NCBI RefSeq assembly: GCF_025917685.1 | Contig: NZ_CP089518.1 | Location: 1,861,001 to 1,925,000 of the forward strand | DNA: 64,000 nucleotides | Origin: Bacillus cereus | GTDB taxonomy: Bacteria > Bacillota > Bacilli > Bacillales > Bacillaceae_G | Direction of reading: 5' to 3' | Shown here: piece after piece, positions 32,951-42,181 of the stretch | How positions within the stretch are numbered: the first letter of the stretch is position 1 | How the letters are laid out: each line of letters starts with the position of its first letter | Notes under the pieces: generated by a model | Told to the model about the DNA's origin: nothing | The model's database searches: none | Seen by the model: the letters and a program-made list of their open reading frames with translations, nothing else | Position numbers and translations under genes: made by a program

Positions 32951-33298
32951 CTAACGTCGTAATAGTTTGTCAATTTCTTGGATTTTCTCATCAACTTTCC
33001 CAATTTGCGTATTTTTAGCCTGTTCACCACCAAGAGCTTGGTGAAGTAAAAACGTTTGACCGGAAATAGCGGTCACAATGGAGACTTTTATAATTTCTTT
33101 TATTAAGGTGACATCGAATAAAACGAGTCCAAGAAGTGCGGCTAGGCTACCTGTAAAAATATCAGTTAAAAATCCAAAATGAAAAAAAGTTTTTAAACGG
33201 CGTGGAAGCAATAACTTGCCTTGGTTATTGATCAGATGGGAAACGAAGCCAGTAATGCCACCAACGAGAACAGCGGTTAGCCATTGATACATTTCCAT
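32951..33298 (-). CDS. DUF4257-like membrane protein
   Basis: 115 residues from the ATG at 33296-33298, with AAAGGAG 8 bases upstream; a GTG at 33307 directly abuts that site and is unlikely. Two or three hydrophobic segments are present: LTAVLVGGITGFVSHLI, FTGSLAALLGLVLFDV and IIKVSIVTAISGQTFLLHQA. A Gln/Lys/Glu-rich helical tail follows. The plan fits the small B. cereus group family DUF4257, of unknown function, with a holin-like size but no proof of that role. Confidence 0.75.
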   Translation of the reverse strand: MEMYQWLTAVLVGGITGFVSHLINNQGKLLLPRRLKTFFHFGFLTDIFTGSLAALLGLVLFDVTLIKEIIKVSIVTAISGQTFLLHQALGGEQAKNTQIGKVDEKIQEIDKLLRR

Positions 33299-33494
33299 CG
33301 AATCCACTCCTTTTAGTGAATAAGATTCGATTTTTTCATATTGATTCCTTTTAATATTTCATATAAGCGTATTGAGAAAGTTTGTTTGGGTATATTCTTT
33401 ATTCAATTTAATTATAACAGAAAATTCCGATATATTTCAGTCTATTATATGAATCGCTTATACAATAATATGAATACAGAAAGGTGTGTGTGAT

Positions 33495-34022
33495 ATGAAT
33501 ATAGATTATCGAGTAAGAAGTGTAGATGGTTATACAAAAAATATAGGGGAATTAGTAAGTATGATGGAGCATACGAGGGCTGTAACATTACAGGAAATAA
33601 AAAATCTATCAGTTGAGCAATTAGATTTAAGTATGCCGAGTGGTGGAAATTCAATTGGTGCTTTATTAAAACATATAGCAGCTATTGAAAAAGTCCATCA
33701 GCTTATTTCTTTTCAAAATCGTGATTTTACAAAAGAAGAATTAGAAATATGGGAAGATGCACTGTATTTAGGGGAAGCGGGGAAATCTATTCGTGGCTAT
33801 GACATACCGTATTATGTACAACTTTTGCAAAAAGTGCGAGAAGAAACACTAAAGTGTTTGAGTGAACAGGGTGACGAATGGCTAATGCCAGAAAGAAAGT
33901 GGCCTAATGGCGTAGTGTATAATCAGCACTACCTTTGGTTTCATGTGCTAGAAGATGAAATTAGTCATCGCGGACAAATTAAAATGCTAAAAAATAATTT
34001 GTTTGAAAATTACGTTAAATAA
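33495..34022 (+). CDS. DinB-family (DUF664-like) putative metal-dependent protein
   Basis: 175 residues from the ATG at 33495, about 10 bases after AAAGG. It has a four-helix bundle pattern with conserved histidines at GALLKHIAAIEKVHQ and, near the C-terminus, HVLEDEISHRGQIKML. The three-His site is typical of DinB/YfiT metal-binding proteins, which include bacillithiol-dependent transferases. Substrate unknown. A decayed fragment of a closely similar gene lies at 29727-29780 at the island edge. Confidence 0.85.
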   Translation: MNIDYRVRSVDGYTKNIGELVSMMEHTRAVTLQEIKNLSVEQLDLSMPSGGNSIGALLKHIAAIEKVHQLISFQNRDFTKEELEIWEDALYLGEAGKSIRGYDIPYYVQLLQKVREETLKCLSEQGDEWLMPERKWPNGVVYNQHYLWFHVLEDEISHRGQIKMLKNNLFENYVK

Positions 34023-34087
34023 GGTAGCTTTTTAATGGGATATTCCATATAATGAGAGTAATTAAAATTAGAACGGGGTGATGTATT

Positions 34088-34156
34088 ATGGCGAAATTGA
34101 CGTATATGAATAATAAACCAAATACAAAGGTGGATGGAAAGGGCGATACTCTATAA
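34088..34156 (+). CDS. Possible 22-residue peptide upstream of the rsgA paralogue
   Basis: Begins MAKLTYMNNKPNTKVDGKGD and ends TL. It has GGGGTGAT 6 bases upstream and a TATAAT at about 34048-34053. It lies 48 bp before the TTG start of the RsgA-like gene. It could be a leader peptide or the remains of a longer gene. Unproven. Confidence 0.35.
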   Translation: MAKLTYMNNKPNTKVDGKGDTL

Positions 34157-34204
34157 GTGAGCGCACAATCCTTCCACTAAGTTCAAACTAGGGAGGATAT
34201 CAAT

Positions 34205-35254
34205 TTGGATCAAAATATTTTAGAATCGTTCGGATGGGATTCTTTTTTTGAGGAACAAGCTGTAGAGAATTATGAAGTAGGACGTATTTTACTTGAGCAT
34301 AAGCATATGTATCGGATTATTTGTAATGATGGTGAATATGTAGCGGAACTGTCTGGAAAGTTTCGTCATGAAGTGTTAACGAAAGGGGATTATCCGGCAG
34401 TTGGTGATTGGGTGTATATAAAGAAAATAGAAAATGAGAAAAAGGCAATTATTCATCGTGTTTTTCCAAGGAGAAGCTCTTTTTCTAGACAAGAGGCTGG
34501 CTACCGAACAGAGGAACAAATTATAGCTACGAATGTAGATTATCTTTTTTTAGTAAATGCTCTGAATCATGATTTCAACGTAAGAAGGATGGAACGTTAT
34601 TTACTATTGGCTTATGAGAGTGGTGCAATGCCTGTTATTGTTTTAACGAAGAGTAGTTTATGTGAAGATGTGGAACAGAAAATTGCAGAAACTGAAGCGG
34701 TAGCAATCGGTGTTCCAATATTTGTTGTTGATAGCTTAGCGTACGTCGGAATAGAATCATTGCAGCAATTTGTTTCACCAGGAAAAACAATTGCTTTAGT
34801 TGGATCTTCAGGTGCAGGGAAATCTACTTTGTTAAACGCATTAATAGGAACAGTTGTAGCAAAAACCGGAGATATACGTGAAGAAGATAGTAAAGGGAGA
34901 CATACGACAACTCACCGTGAATTGTTCCAATTACCAAGTGGCGGTTTAGTAATTGATACTCCTGGTATGAGGGAACTTCAGCTTTGGGAAGGAAGCGCGG
35001 CAATTCAAACTACATTTTCTGATATTGAAGATCTTGCAAATACTTGCCGCTTTCGAGATTGTAAACATGACGGTGAACCAGGATGTGCAGTGCGAAGTGC
35101 TATAGATAACGGAATTATACCTGTAGAGCGCTTGCTAAGCTATAAAAAGTTGCAAAGAGAATTGGCATATGTTATGAGAAAACAAAACATTACTCTGGCA
35201 AGAGCGGAACGAGATAGATGGAAAAAGATTTCTAAACAACATAAAAAAATATAA
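34205..35254 (+). CDS. rsgA: RsgA/YloQ-type circularly permuted GTPase paralogue
   Basis: 349 residues; RsgA proteins are usually about 290-300. TTG start after GGGAGG. An N-terminal OB-fold (about 25-110) precedes a permuted GTPase with motif order G4-G1-G3: G4 is VLTKSS (146-151), the P-loop is GSSGAGKST (200-208) and G3 is DTPGMREL. A C-terminal zinc finger (CRFRDCKHDGEPGC) follows. RsgA binds the 30S subunit and aids its maturation. The usual G4 Asp (TKAD) is Ser151 here, which may weaken guanine specificity. This is probably a second copy beside the housekeeping gene. A strong terminator follows. Confidence 0.85.
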   Translation: MDQNILESFGWDSFFEEQAVENYEVGRILLEHKHMYRIICNDGEYVAELSGKFRHEVLTKGDYPAVGDWVYIKKIENEKKAIIHRVFPRRSSFSRQEAGYRTEEQIIATNVDYLFLVNALNHDFNVRRMERYLLLAYESGAMPVIVLTKSSLCEDVEQKIAETEAVAIGVPIFVVDSLAYVGIESLQQFVSPGKTIALVGSSGAGKSTLLNALIGTVVAKTGDIREEDSKGRHTTTHRELFQLPSGGLVIDTPGMRELQLWEGSAAIQTTFSDIEDLANTCRFRDCKHDGEPGCAVRSAIDNGIIPVERLLSYKKLQRELAYVMRKQNITLARAERDRWKKISKQHKKI

Positions 35255-35285
35255 AAAACCAAAGGGCTTGTTCCTTTGGTTTTTT
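35253..35285 (+). terminator. Rho-independent terminator
   Basis: AAAAAACCAAAGG pairs with CCTTTGGTTTTTT over a 7 nt loop, directly after the RsgA-like gene. Confidence 0.9.
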
Positions 35286-35463
35286 GTATTTGTAAATTTC
35301 ATATTAATATTATTAATATATATAGACAAATAGAATTGATTTGTTTAAACTTTACAAAGTGTTCATCAAAACAAGTTATAAAAATAAAAACTAAGGAATG
35401 GATATATTCAAAATTAGCTCATTTATTCTTTAGAGCTTAATATTGAAATGCAGGAGGTTTATA

Positions 35464-37446
35464 ATGCGTAAACTAGTAAGTTGGTTTAGAGATATGAAAG
35501 TAGCAAAAAAACTATTAATTTCATTTTTTGTTATATTAATTGCGGCAGTCTCTATTATTGGGGGCATGTCGTATCAAACAGCAAAAAAGAATTTTGAATC
35601 ACAAATTATGAGTAGTGCTCAGGATAATATAAAAATATTGGATAATTTAATCAATCAAATGATTGAAGCGAAATTCAACGATGTAAATAATTTTGCACGA
35701 GTGATTCATACTGATATGTATCAAGGGGATAATCAGGATGAACTAAGAAAAACATTATCTCAATATATTAGTTTGAACAAAGATGTTGAACAAGTGTATG
35801 TTGCCGGAAACGATAAAAAATTTGTACAAGAACCAAATATACAAATTGTAGCAGATTATGATCCAACAGCGCGTTCTTGGTATAAAGATGCAGTGAATAA
35901 GCAAGGTGGAATTGTTGTCACTGAACCATATAAGGCACAAGGAAATGGACATATTGTCGTAACAATCGCAAAACAAACTGAAGATAAAAATGGTGTTGTT
36001 GCGGTAGATTTAAGTTTAGATAATTTATTGAAAACAACGAAGTTAATCAATATTGGCAAAAAAGGCTATGCTTTCATTTTAGATGGGAAACAAAAAATAA
36101 TTGCTCACCCTCAAGAAAAATCGGGTGACAAGGCAGATGATTCTTGGGCAACGAAAATATACGAAGATAACCATGGCACTTTTTCATACACTTATAGTGG
36201 TAGTGACAAGAAAATGGTATTTGCCACAAACTTAAAAACAGGTTGGAAAATTGCTGGGACGATGTACTCAAATGAAGTAGTTGAGGCTGCTCAACCTGTA
36301 TTTTATAATATGTTAATTGTAATGTTTATTTCATTAGTTGTAGGTGGAGTGCTTATTTATTTCGTGACACTTTCTATTACCAAACCTTTAAAACAATTAG
36401 TTGTCACTTCTAAAGAAATAAGCGAAGGGGACTTAACTCAAACGATTCAAATACACTCAAATGATGAAATTGGACAACTTGCGAAAGGTTTTAATGAGAT
36501 GACTCATTCACTACGTACATTAATCGGAAGAATTAATACTTCAGCAGGGCATGTTGCAGCTGCATCTGAAGAGTTAACAGCAAGTGTGAGACAAGCGAGT
36601 GAAGCGACTGAACAAATTACATCAGCAATGGATGAAATATCAAGTGGTGCAACGACGCAAACAGCAAGCGTAGAAACTGGTGCTATGTTACTGTTTGATG
36701 TAACAGAAGGGATTCAGCATGTAGCAAATAGTTCATCATCTATTAATACTGCTTCCACTCATACTCGTGAAAAAGCAGAAGATGGTGGAAAGTTAGTAGG
36801 AAAAACAGTGAATCAAATGCAGTCTATTGCGGAATCTGTTTCACAATCAGATGTTGTTATTCAGTTATTGAATAACAAATCAAAGCAAATTGGTGATATT
36901 TTAGAAGTCATTCAAAATATTGCAGATCAGACAAATCTTCTAGCTTTAAATGCAGCAATTGAGGCTGCAAGAGCTGGTGAGCATGGAAGAGGCTTTGCAA
37001 TTGTTGCTGATGAAGTACGAAAATTAGCAGAACAATCTAGTGTATCATCAAGTGAAATTAGTAAATTAATTTGTGAAATACAAGATGATATGAGTAAGAC
37101 AGTAAAATCTATGAATAATGTAAATGAAGAAGTTCAATCTGGACTTGTTATTGCAAATGAAACAAAACAAAATTTCACTGAGATTTTACAATCTACAAAT
37201 GAAATTGCTGATCAAATTAAAACGATGGTTGAAACGGCTAATGGAATGTCAAAAGGTGCAAATGAAGTATCTATTTCAGTTGGCCAAATTGCAATGACAG
37301 CACAAAATAACGCGACGAGTACACAAAGTGTTGCAGCGTCAGCTGAGGAGCAGTTAGCTTCCATGGAAGAAATTAGTTCTGCGGCTGGTACACTATCTCA
37401 AATGGCTGAAGAGTTACAGGTATTAATTGAAAGATTTAAAGTGTAA
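35464..37446 (+). CDS. Methyl-accepting chemotaxis protein
   Basis: 660 residues from the ATG at 35464 with AGGAGG 6 bases upstream; an in-frame TTG at 35443 lacks a site. A membrane helix (about 20-40, [19 protein letters not shown]) is followed by an extracellular dCache domain (about 45-280, with [13 protein letters not shown] and the [11 protein letters not shown] segment). A second helix lies near 285-308, then a HAMP domain, and the signalling domain carries the hairpin tip [20 protein letters not shown]. It senses small molecules such as amino acids and signals to CheA. The ligand is unknown. Confidence 0.93.
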   Translation: MRKLVSWFRDMKVAKKLLISFFVILIAAVSIIGGMSYQTAKKNFESQIMSSAQDNIKILDNLINQMIEAKFNDVNNFARVIHTDMYQGDNQDELRKTLSQYISLNKDVEQVYVAGNDKKFVQEPNIQIVADYDPTARSWYKDAVNKQGGIVVTEPYKAQGNGHIVVTIAKQTEDKNGVVAVDLSLDNLLKTTKLINIGKKGYAFILDGKQKIIAHPQEKSGDKADDSWATKIYEDNHGTFSYTYSGSDKKMVFATNLKTGWKIAGTMYSNEVVEAAQPVFYNMLIVMFISLVVGGVLIYFVTLSITKPLKQLVVTSKEISEGDLTQTIQIHSNDEIGQLAKGFNEMTHSLRTLIGRINTSAGHVAAASEELTASVRQASEATEQITSAMDEISSGATTQTASVETGAMLLFDVTEGIQHVANSSSSINTASTHTREKAEDGGKLVGKTVNQMQSIAESVSQSDVVIQLLNNKSKQIGDILEVIQNIADQTNLLALNAAIEAARAGEHGRGFAIVADEVRKLAEQSSVSSSEISKLICEIQDDMSKTVKSMNNVNEEVQSGLVIANETKQNFTEILQSTNEIADQIKTMVETANGMSKGANEVSISVGQIAMTAQNNATSTQSVAASAEEQLASMEEISSAAGTLSQMAEELQVLIERFKV

Positions 37447-37450
37447 ATAG

Positions 37451-37498
37451 AAAGGGCTGCTTCAAAATAGTATTACTGCTATTAGAGGCAGTCCTTTT
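37451..37498 (+). terminator. Possible terminator after the chemotaxis gene
   Basis: AAAGGGCTGC and GCAGTCCTTTT arms with one mismatch and a long loop. Weaker than others in the window. Confidence 0.45.
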
Positions 37499-37655
37499 AG
37501 TTAATAGCCCTTTTTGTAAGAGTAGAGAACTTATGGGGAACGGGGGGATTCAATAATTAAAGCTTTATTTTATTTAATATTTGTCGAAAAATAGAGGGAT
37601 TTGTTAAGTGTGTGTATAATGAATATTGTATAGATTACATATAAAGGAGATTATT

Positions 37656-37961
37656 ATGGGAGTGTATTGGGGAACGAAAAGACATTCTTGGCTTAGTTAT
37701 GTCTCGTTTTGGTTAAGTATTTTATTCTTTGCTGCTTTTGTAATTGAAGTGTTTATATTTAAAACACTTTCAAATAGTTCATTACAAATCATTAAATATT
37801 TTTATTTTATATTTGTCCCATTAAATATCATTCTTAGTTTGAGATTATTATCTAAGAAGAATGAAAAGAAAATATTACCGATTTTTAGTTTAATTGTCTC
37901 ACTATTATTTGTCAGTTTAATTATAGTATTAGCATTAGTAGCCACAGGAAAAGTCTTTTGA
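37656..37961 (+). CDS. Small membrane protein of unknown function
   Basis: 101 residues from the ATG at 37656, seven bases after AAAGGAGA. Three hydrophobic segments: YVSFWLSILFFAAFVIEVFI (about 14-33), IIKYFYFIFVPLNIILSL (about 47-64) and ILPIFSLIVSLLFVSLIIVL (about 76-95). Loops are short and basic. I recognise no characterised family. It is followed by a GAGTGA/TCACTC hairpin at 37964-37983. Confidence 0.7.
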   Translation: MGVYWGTKRHSWLSYVSFWLSILFFAAFVIEVFIFKTLSNSSLQIIKYFYFIFVPLNIILSLRLLSKKNEKKILPIFSLIVSLLFVSLIIVLALVATGKVF

Positions 37962-37963
37962 GG

Positions 37964-37983
37964 AGAGTGATATAAATCACTCT
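37964..37983 (+). terminator. Rho-independent terminator
   Basis: AGAGTGAT/ATCACTCT arms with TTCTTTTG after. The rest of the gap up to 38227 carries a plausible promoter (TACAAT near 38150) but nothing else visible. Confidence 0.6.
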
Positions 37984-38227
37984 TCTTTTGTGTGAAATTT
38001 TTAGATTTATAAGTAGTGTGAAGGAAATAAGGAAAGTGATAAGTTATCAGTAAAGGGACGTACTAGTGAGTAGAAAATGAATCAAAAATACTATATGTTT
38101 TGTATGTGTTTATAAAGCAAATGAATGCGGTAAGATTCGTGAAATATGGTACAATAAACATGGATAGTGATAGAGATAAAGGGTATATAAAATACTCATC
38201 GTTTTTTAGTAAGAGAGGGGTTATCTT

Positions 38228-38596
38228 ATGCTATACGAGGATTTGATGACATTATTCCAAGCTGCTCCGATAGAATTGGATAGAGGCGGCTGGAAATATA
38301 TAATCCAGGAACAAAATGATAATTATGAAATTGTTGATGAAATGTTAAAAAAGCAAATGAATGTTGAATTGTATTTTAATGAATATGATGAGGTGAAAAT
38401 CACTTTATATAAAGATGGAAGCCCCATTACTACAATGCAAAGAATTGCTATTTCAAAAGTTGAGTTAGATGAAGAGGAAGAAGGCATTCAATTCGTATTA
38501 GAACGTATGCCAAGTCGAATGATTCGTTTGCAATTAAAGCCATATCTTGCAGTAGAAATGGGGCCGTATTGGGAAGTATGTGAAGAGTGTGAATGA
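38228..38596 (+). CDS. Hypothetical acidic protein
   Basis: 122 residues, acidic, with no signal or membrane segment. It starts MLYEDLMTLFQAAPIELDRG and ends YWEVCEECE. The predicted pattern is alternating beta strands in the middle (VELYFNEYDEVKITLYKDG) and a C-terminal strand pair. The ribosome-binding site GAGAGGGG is good. It is a stand-alone gene with a strong terminator. I recognise no characterised family. Confidence 0.7.
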   Translation: MLYEDLMTLFQAAPIELDRGGWKYIIQEQNDNYEIVDEMLKKQMNVELYFNEYDEVKITLYKDGSPITTMQRIAISKVELDEEEEGIQFVLERMPSRMIRLQLKPYLAVEMGPYWEVCEECE

Positions 38597-38636
38597 ACAT
38601 GAAAAAGCATCCGTATAAACGGATGCTTTTTCATGT
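38597..38636. terminator. Bidirectional terminator
   Basis: ACATGAAAAAGCATCCGT and its complement form an 18 bp perfect stem with a 4 nt loop, shared by the convergent genes on each side. Confidence 0.85.
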
Positions 38637-39671
38637 TTTTTGAAGTTGTTTAAAAGCAATAATCGGTAGTAAAATGATGCTTACCCAACCGATAATCGGA
38701 TATAGAATATGAAGCAATTGGCTATATCCGATGTAACTAAAGCAATAACTAATTAGTAATATGAAGTAAATAATGTTATGACTTTTCCATCCTGTAATGG
38801 ATTGCATTTGTTTTGTCATTCCGAATATATTCCCAACTAATGTTGTGAACACTTCACCAAAAATGATAAGAACAAAGAAAAAGTGGAAAGTGGCATTAAA
38901 TCTTCTTACAACTTCAGCCATTGGGATGTTGTATTGATAAAATTGTTCAACTGATAATATTGCTAAATGGCTACATAATAAAATGAAGCAAAGCCCTGCG
39001 CCTCCTAAAATACCACCCCATAAAATAGCTTTTCGGTCTTTTACTTCACTGGCTAATGGGACGAGAACACTTTGGGCGAGTGAAAGATTTAATGCAACAT
39101 ATGTAATCGGGCTAGTAATCCATTTCATATTCCAACTTTCTGTAGGAACGGTGTTAATAAGAGGAGTTGTACCATGAATAAAGGTTGTGATAGCGAGTCC
39201 AATAATAAAGATCATCATTATAGGTACGACAAGTGTATTTACTTCAAAAACACCTTGTAATCCCCGGCTCCCAATAATGAGACAGGCGATGACTGTGATG
39301 AAAATACCAAGTTGTCTCGGGAGGCGGAGTTGTTCTTCAAATACTGCACCGGCCCCTGATAACATAACGCTTGTTACACCAAATAATACGAGTAATAGTA
39401 ATGTGTTTACGACATTTCCAAATACATCCCCAAATAAATATTTGTTAAATTCTTGAGCTGAAAATGCCCCTATTTGTGATGAAAGTAACATCATCTTTGT
39501 GCCGAGCCAAATAAAAAAAAATCCACTTATACATATGCCGATGGTTCCGTAAAATCCGTTCACTGTAAAAAATTCAACAATTTCTCGCCCAGTAGCAAAT
39601 CCAGCTCCAACGACAGTTCCGATATAAGTAGCAGCGACTTTCTTTGCTACTTGCCATTGTTGATTGTCCAT
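38631..39671 (-). CDS. YkvI-like membrane protein (APC/branched-chain transporter fold)
   Basis: 346 residues from the ATG at 39669-39671, where AGAGGGAT precedes; the in-frame extension to 39743 has no support. About ten membrane helices are predicted. It opens MDNQQWQVAKKVAATYIGTV, then GAGFATGREIVEFFTVNG, the typical start of YkvI-type transporters related to the APC superfamily. Length matches B. subtilis YkvI (about 347). Substrate unknown. It ends in a terminator shared with the convergent upstream gene. Confidence 0.88.
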   Translation of the reverse strand: MDNQQWQVAKKVAATYIGTVVGAGFATGREIVEFFTVNGFYGTIGICISGFFFIWLGTKMMLLSSQIGAFSAQEFNKYLFGDVFGNVVNTLLLLVLFGVTSVMLSGAGAVFEEQLRLPRQLGIFITVIACLIIGSRGLQGVFEVNTLVVPIMMIFIIGLAITTFIHGTTPLINTVPTESWNMKWITSPITYVALNLSLAQSVLVPLASEVKDRKAILWGGILGGAGLCFILLCSHLAILSVEQFYQYNIPMAEVVRRFNATFHFFFVLIIFGEVFTTLVGNIFGMTKQMQSITGWKSHNIIYFILLISYCFSYIGYSQLLHILYPIIGWVSIILLPIIAFKQLQKT

Positions 39672-39875
39672 GTTATCCCTCTTTCTTCTATGATGAGCTT
39701 GACTTACTATTATGCATATGTGTGAGCTTGGACAATTAGACATATGAAGTAGTTGAAAGAATACATGAATTATATGATATTAGGGAAATATTAAGGTTGT
39801 TAAAACTTTGTTACATATAAGCTGTTCATTCAAAAAAACAGGAAATGTATGGTAAAATGTAATTGGGTTATTAAA

Positions 39876-39890
39876 AGATAATAATTATAA
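39876..39890 (+). promoter_or_regulatory. Candidate PerR box upstream of dps
   Basis: AGATAATAATTATAA matches TTATAATNATTATAA except at the first two bases. It lies 23 bp before the dps start codon. PerR control of dps-type genes is known in Bacillus. Confidence 0.55.
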
Positions 39891-39913
39891 AAATGCTAAG
39901 AGGAGTGGATTGT

Positions 39914-40357
39914 ATGAGTACGAAAACAAATGTTGTTGAAGTATTAAACAAGCAGGTAGCAAACTGGAATGTGTTATATGTGAAACTGCATAATTATCAC
40001 TGGTATGTGACAGGACCACACTTCTTTACATTACATGAGAAATTTGAAGAGTTTTATAATGAAGCAGGGACTTACATTGATGAGCTAGCAGAACGTATTT
40101 TAGCGCTAGAAGGAAAACCGTTAGCGACAATGAAAGAATATCTAGCAACTTCTACTGTGAGTGAAGGGACAAGCGAAGAGCCTGCAGAAGAAATGGTACA
40201 AACTTTAGTAAATGATTTTTCTGCACTCATTCAAGAATTGAAAGAAGGTATGGAAGTAGCGGATGAAGCTGGTGATGAAACATCTGCTGATATGCTATTA
40301 GCAATTCATACGACATTAGAACAACATGTGTGGATGTTAAGTGCATTCTTAAAATAA
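39914..40357 (+). CDS. dps: Dps-family ferritin-like DNA-protecting protein
   Basis: 147 residues from the ATG at 39914, after AGAGGAG; the in-frame ATG at 39893 overlaps that site. A four-helix bundle with the inter-subunit ferroxidase ligands His29 (HNYHWYV), His41 (TLHEKF), Asp56 and Glu60 (IDELAERIL). Dps forms a 12-mer that oxidises and stores iron with hydrogen peroxide and shields DNA in the cytosol. A candidate PerR box is just upstream, predicting peroxide induction. It is monocistronic with a strong terminator. Confidence 0.93.
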   Translation: MSTKTNVVEVLNKQVANWNVLYVKLHNYHWYVTGPHFFTLHEKFEEFYNEAGTYIDELAERILALEGKPLATMKEYLATSTVSEGTSEEPAEEMVQTLVNDFSALIQELKEGMEVADEAGDETSADMLLAIHTTLEQHVWMLSAFLK

Positions 40358-40374
40358 ACATAAATGGATTAAAG

Positions 40375-40412
40375 AAAAACTCTATTGAAAAATTCTTTCA
40401 ATAGAGTTTTTT
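40375..40412 (+). terminator. Rho-independent terminator after dps
   Basis: AAAAACTCTATTGAAA pairs with TTTCAATAGAGTTTTT over a short loop. Confidence 0.9.
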
Positions 40413-40465
40413 ATGATTTTTCAGTTTCCTTTTATGCTATAATATAGTAAAAAGGAGGCGATGGG

Positions 40466-40921
40466 ATGTTTCGCTTTTTCAGAACTGGAAAAGAAGAGCG
40501 GGAAATTACGAAAGACGAATTAGAACAAGCGATGGCTAAGTTTCTAGAAACGAATGCTAATATCGTTTATACAGTATTAGTAAATGATGATTACACAGTA
40601 AATTATGATTTATTAAAGCCCTATTTACCTGCATTTCCAACCAACTTTTTTCTTATTACGAAGGAAACGCTTGAGGTATTTGAGCATACAGAAGAAAATT
40701 TAAACCTAGTTAAAGAAATTGATGTCGTACAAAAGGCCGTTGATCAATATGTAACAGAAAAAGAAATGTTCCCAATTGTTGAAGGTAGCGAAGATCGCCT
40801 CATATGTGGAATGAAGCTAGGACCATATTTAAATCGTATATTAAAAAGAGATTTATATATTTCAGAAAAGCATTATTTAGTTTCAAGTAAACCAGATAAG
40901 AAAAAAAAGAATACCGGATAG
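40466..40921 (+). CDS. DUF3939-like hypothetical protein
   Basis: 151 residues, soluble, beginning MFRFFRTGKEEREITKDELE and ending in a basic PDKKKKNTG tail. The middle (LVNDDYTVNYDLLKPYLPAF) and the C-terminal MKLGPYLNRILKRDLYISE match what I recall of the Bacillus family DUF3939. Function unknown. The ribosome-binding site AAAGGAGGCG is very strong. Monocistronic. Confidence 0.72.
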   Translation: MFRFFRTGKEEREITKDELEQAMAKFLETNANIVYTVLVNDDYTVNYDLLKPYLPAFPTNFFLITKETLEVFEHTEENLNLVKEIDVVQKAVDQYVTEKEMFPIVEGSEDRLICGMKLGPYLNRILKRDLYISEKHYLVSSKPDKKKKNTG

Positions 40922-40930
40922 ATGTTATGA

Positions 40931-40962
40931 GAACAACAATAATATATTGTTGTCTTTTTTTT
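40931..40962 (+). terminator. Rho-independent terminator
   Basis: ACAACAATA/TATTGTTGT stem followed by CTTTTTTTT. Confidence 0.8.
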
Positions 40963-41037
40963 GTTTTTTTAAAACATTGATTTTTCAGTCTATTTAATTT
41001 TATACTATAACTAGTGGATAGGAAGGAGTGGTGTATT

Positions 41038-41097
41038 ATGCGTATACATACATTAATTATTAAATATCATTCTGAGAATCAGGTATTGTTAAGTTGA
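41038..41097 (+). CDS. Possible 19-residue peptide
   Basis: MRIHTLIIKYHSENQVLLS with AAGGAGTGG 9 bases upstream and a promoter-like TTGATT/TATACT pair before it. It lies 90 bp before the alpha/beta-hydrolase gene. A leader peptide or a decayed gene start; unproven. Confidence 0.3.
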   Translation: MRIHTLIIKYHSENQVLLS

Positions 41098-41187
41098 ATT
41101 GTAGAATTTTACTACTTATACCGTGACCCTAGAATGATAGGATGATTGGAGAAAAAATTATTATAAAAGGTTACGGGGGATTTCTAT

Positions 41188-42129
41188 ATGAAAAATAGTA
41201 TGACTTATATTCAATTATTAAATGAAACGCTAGATTGTTATGCAAAAAAAGGAAGTTTTGAAGCGTACACTTATATAATGGAGCATGCTAAAGGTGTAGT
41301 GGGTAATGAAGCACAAATATATAACTTTAAATATGCGCTAGCAAGTGCAGCAGGACTTGAAGAAGAAGCGTTGCATTTAATGAAGAAAGCAATTATAGAA
41401 AATGAGTTTTGGTACGGAAGTGAGTATTTAATTTCCGATGATGATTTAAAACCATTACATAAATTTGAAGAGTTTCATAGAATGGTTCAATTATGTAAAG
41501 AAAGAGAAGAATTAGCAAAGAAATCGGAACAAGCAGACGTGAAATATAAATACAGCAAACAAAATGAAAATCTATTAATAACAATGCATGGGGATCAAGA
41601 AAATATAAAAATAGTAGAACCTTATTGGCATTCAGCTTTGGAACAAGATTATATGTTAATGTTGCCTCAATCGTCTCAAACTCAATTTTCAGATGGATAT
41701 GTTTGGGATAATGTCGAAAGAGGAAGAGAAGAGTTAAAAGGACATTACAATAAGATTATGTTGAGTAATACATTTGAAAACATTATCATTGGTGGATTTT
41801 CTGCTGGGGCAAGAGTAGCGTTACACTCCATTTCGCAAGGTGAAATAAAAGTGAACGGTTTTATTTTTGTGGCACCGTGGCTCCCGGAAATTGAAGAATG
41901 GGAAGACATGTTTGGAATATTACATGATAAAAGCATAAAAGGATATATAATATGCGGGGATCAAGATGAAGATTGTTTTGAAGGTACGCAGCAACTTGTA
42001 CAGTTATTAAAGGATAAAAATATAGAACATAAGTATAAAGTTGTGCCTAACTTAAATCATGATTATCCTGAGAATTTTGAGGAGTTATTAAAAGAAGCTA
42101 TTGAATATATAGGAAGCAAAAACAATTGA
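41188..42129 (+). CDS. Alpha/beta-hydrolase family protein
   Basis: 313 residues, no signal peptide. The N-terminal 120 residues are helical and Glu/Lys-rich, with tetratricopeptide-like spacing. The hydrolase domain follows: nucleophile Ser205 in GGFSAGARVA, acid Asp258 or Asp260 in ICGDQDED and His291 in NLNHDYPENF. The dienelactone-hydrolase/esterase-like layout suggests a carboxylic ester substrate. The start ATG has GGGGGAT upstream. It is convergent with the next gene through a shared terminator. Confidence 0.82.
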   Translation: MKNSMTYIQLLNETLDCYAKKGSFEAYTYIMEHAKGVVGNEAQIYNFKYALASAAGLEEEALHLMKKAIIENEFWYGSEYLISDDDLKPLHKFEEFHRMVQLCKEREELAKKSEQADVKYKYSKQNENLLITMHGDQENIKIVEPYWHSALEQDYMLMLPQSSQTQFSDGYVWDNVERGREELKGHYNKIMLSNTFENIIIGGFSAGARVALHSISQGEIKVNGFIFVAPWLPEIEEWEDMFGILHDKSIKGYIICGDQDEDCFEGTQQLVQLLKDKNIEHKYKVVPNLNHDYPENFEELLKEAIEYIGSKNN

Positions 42130-42140
42130 TTGGTAGTAAG

Positions 42141-42176
42141 AAAGGGAGATGCATCATATGTGATGCATCTCCTTTT
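42141..42176. terminator. Bidirectional terminator
   Basis: AAAGGGAGATGCATCA and TGATGCATCTCCTTTT flank a 4 nt loop between two convergent genes. Confidence 0.85.
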
Positions 42177-42181
42177 CGTTA

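Noticed and set aside
37530..37572. Possible third bcr1 fragment (GGGGGGATTC…TTTATTTTAT)
   Set aside because: Only short, gapped similarity to the end of bcr1; too weak to call.
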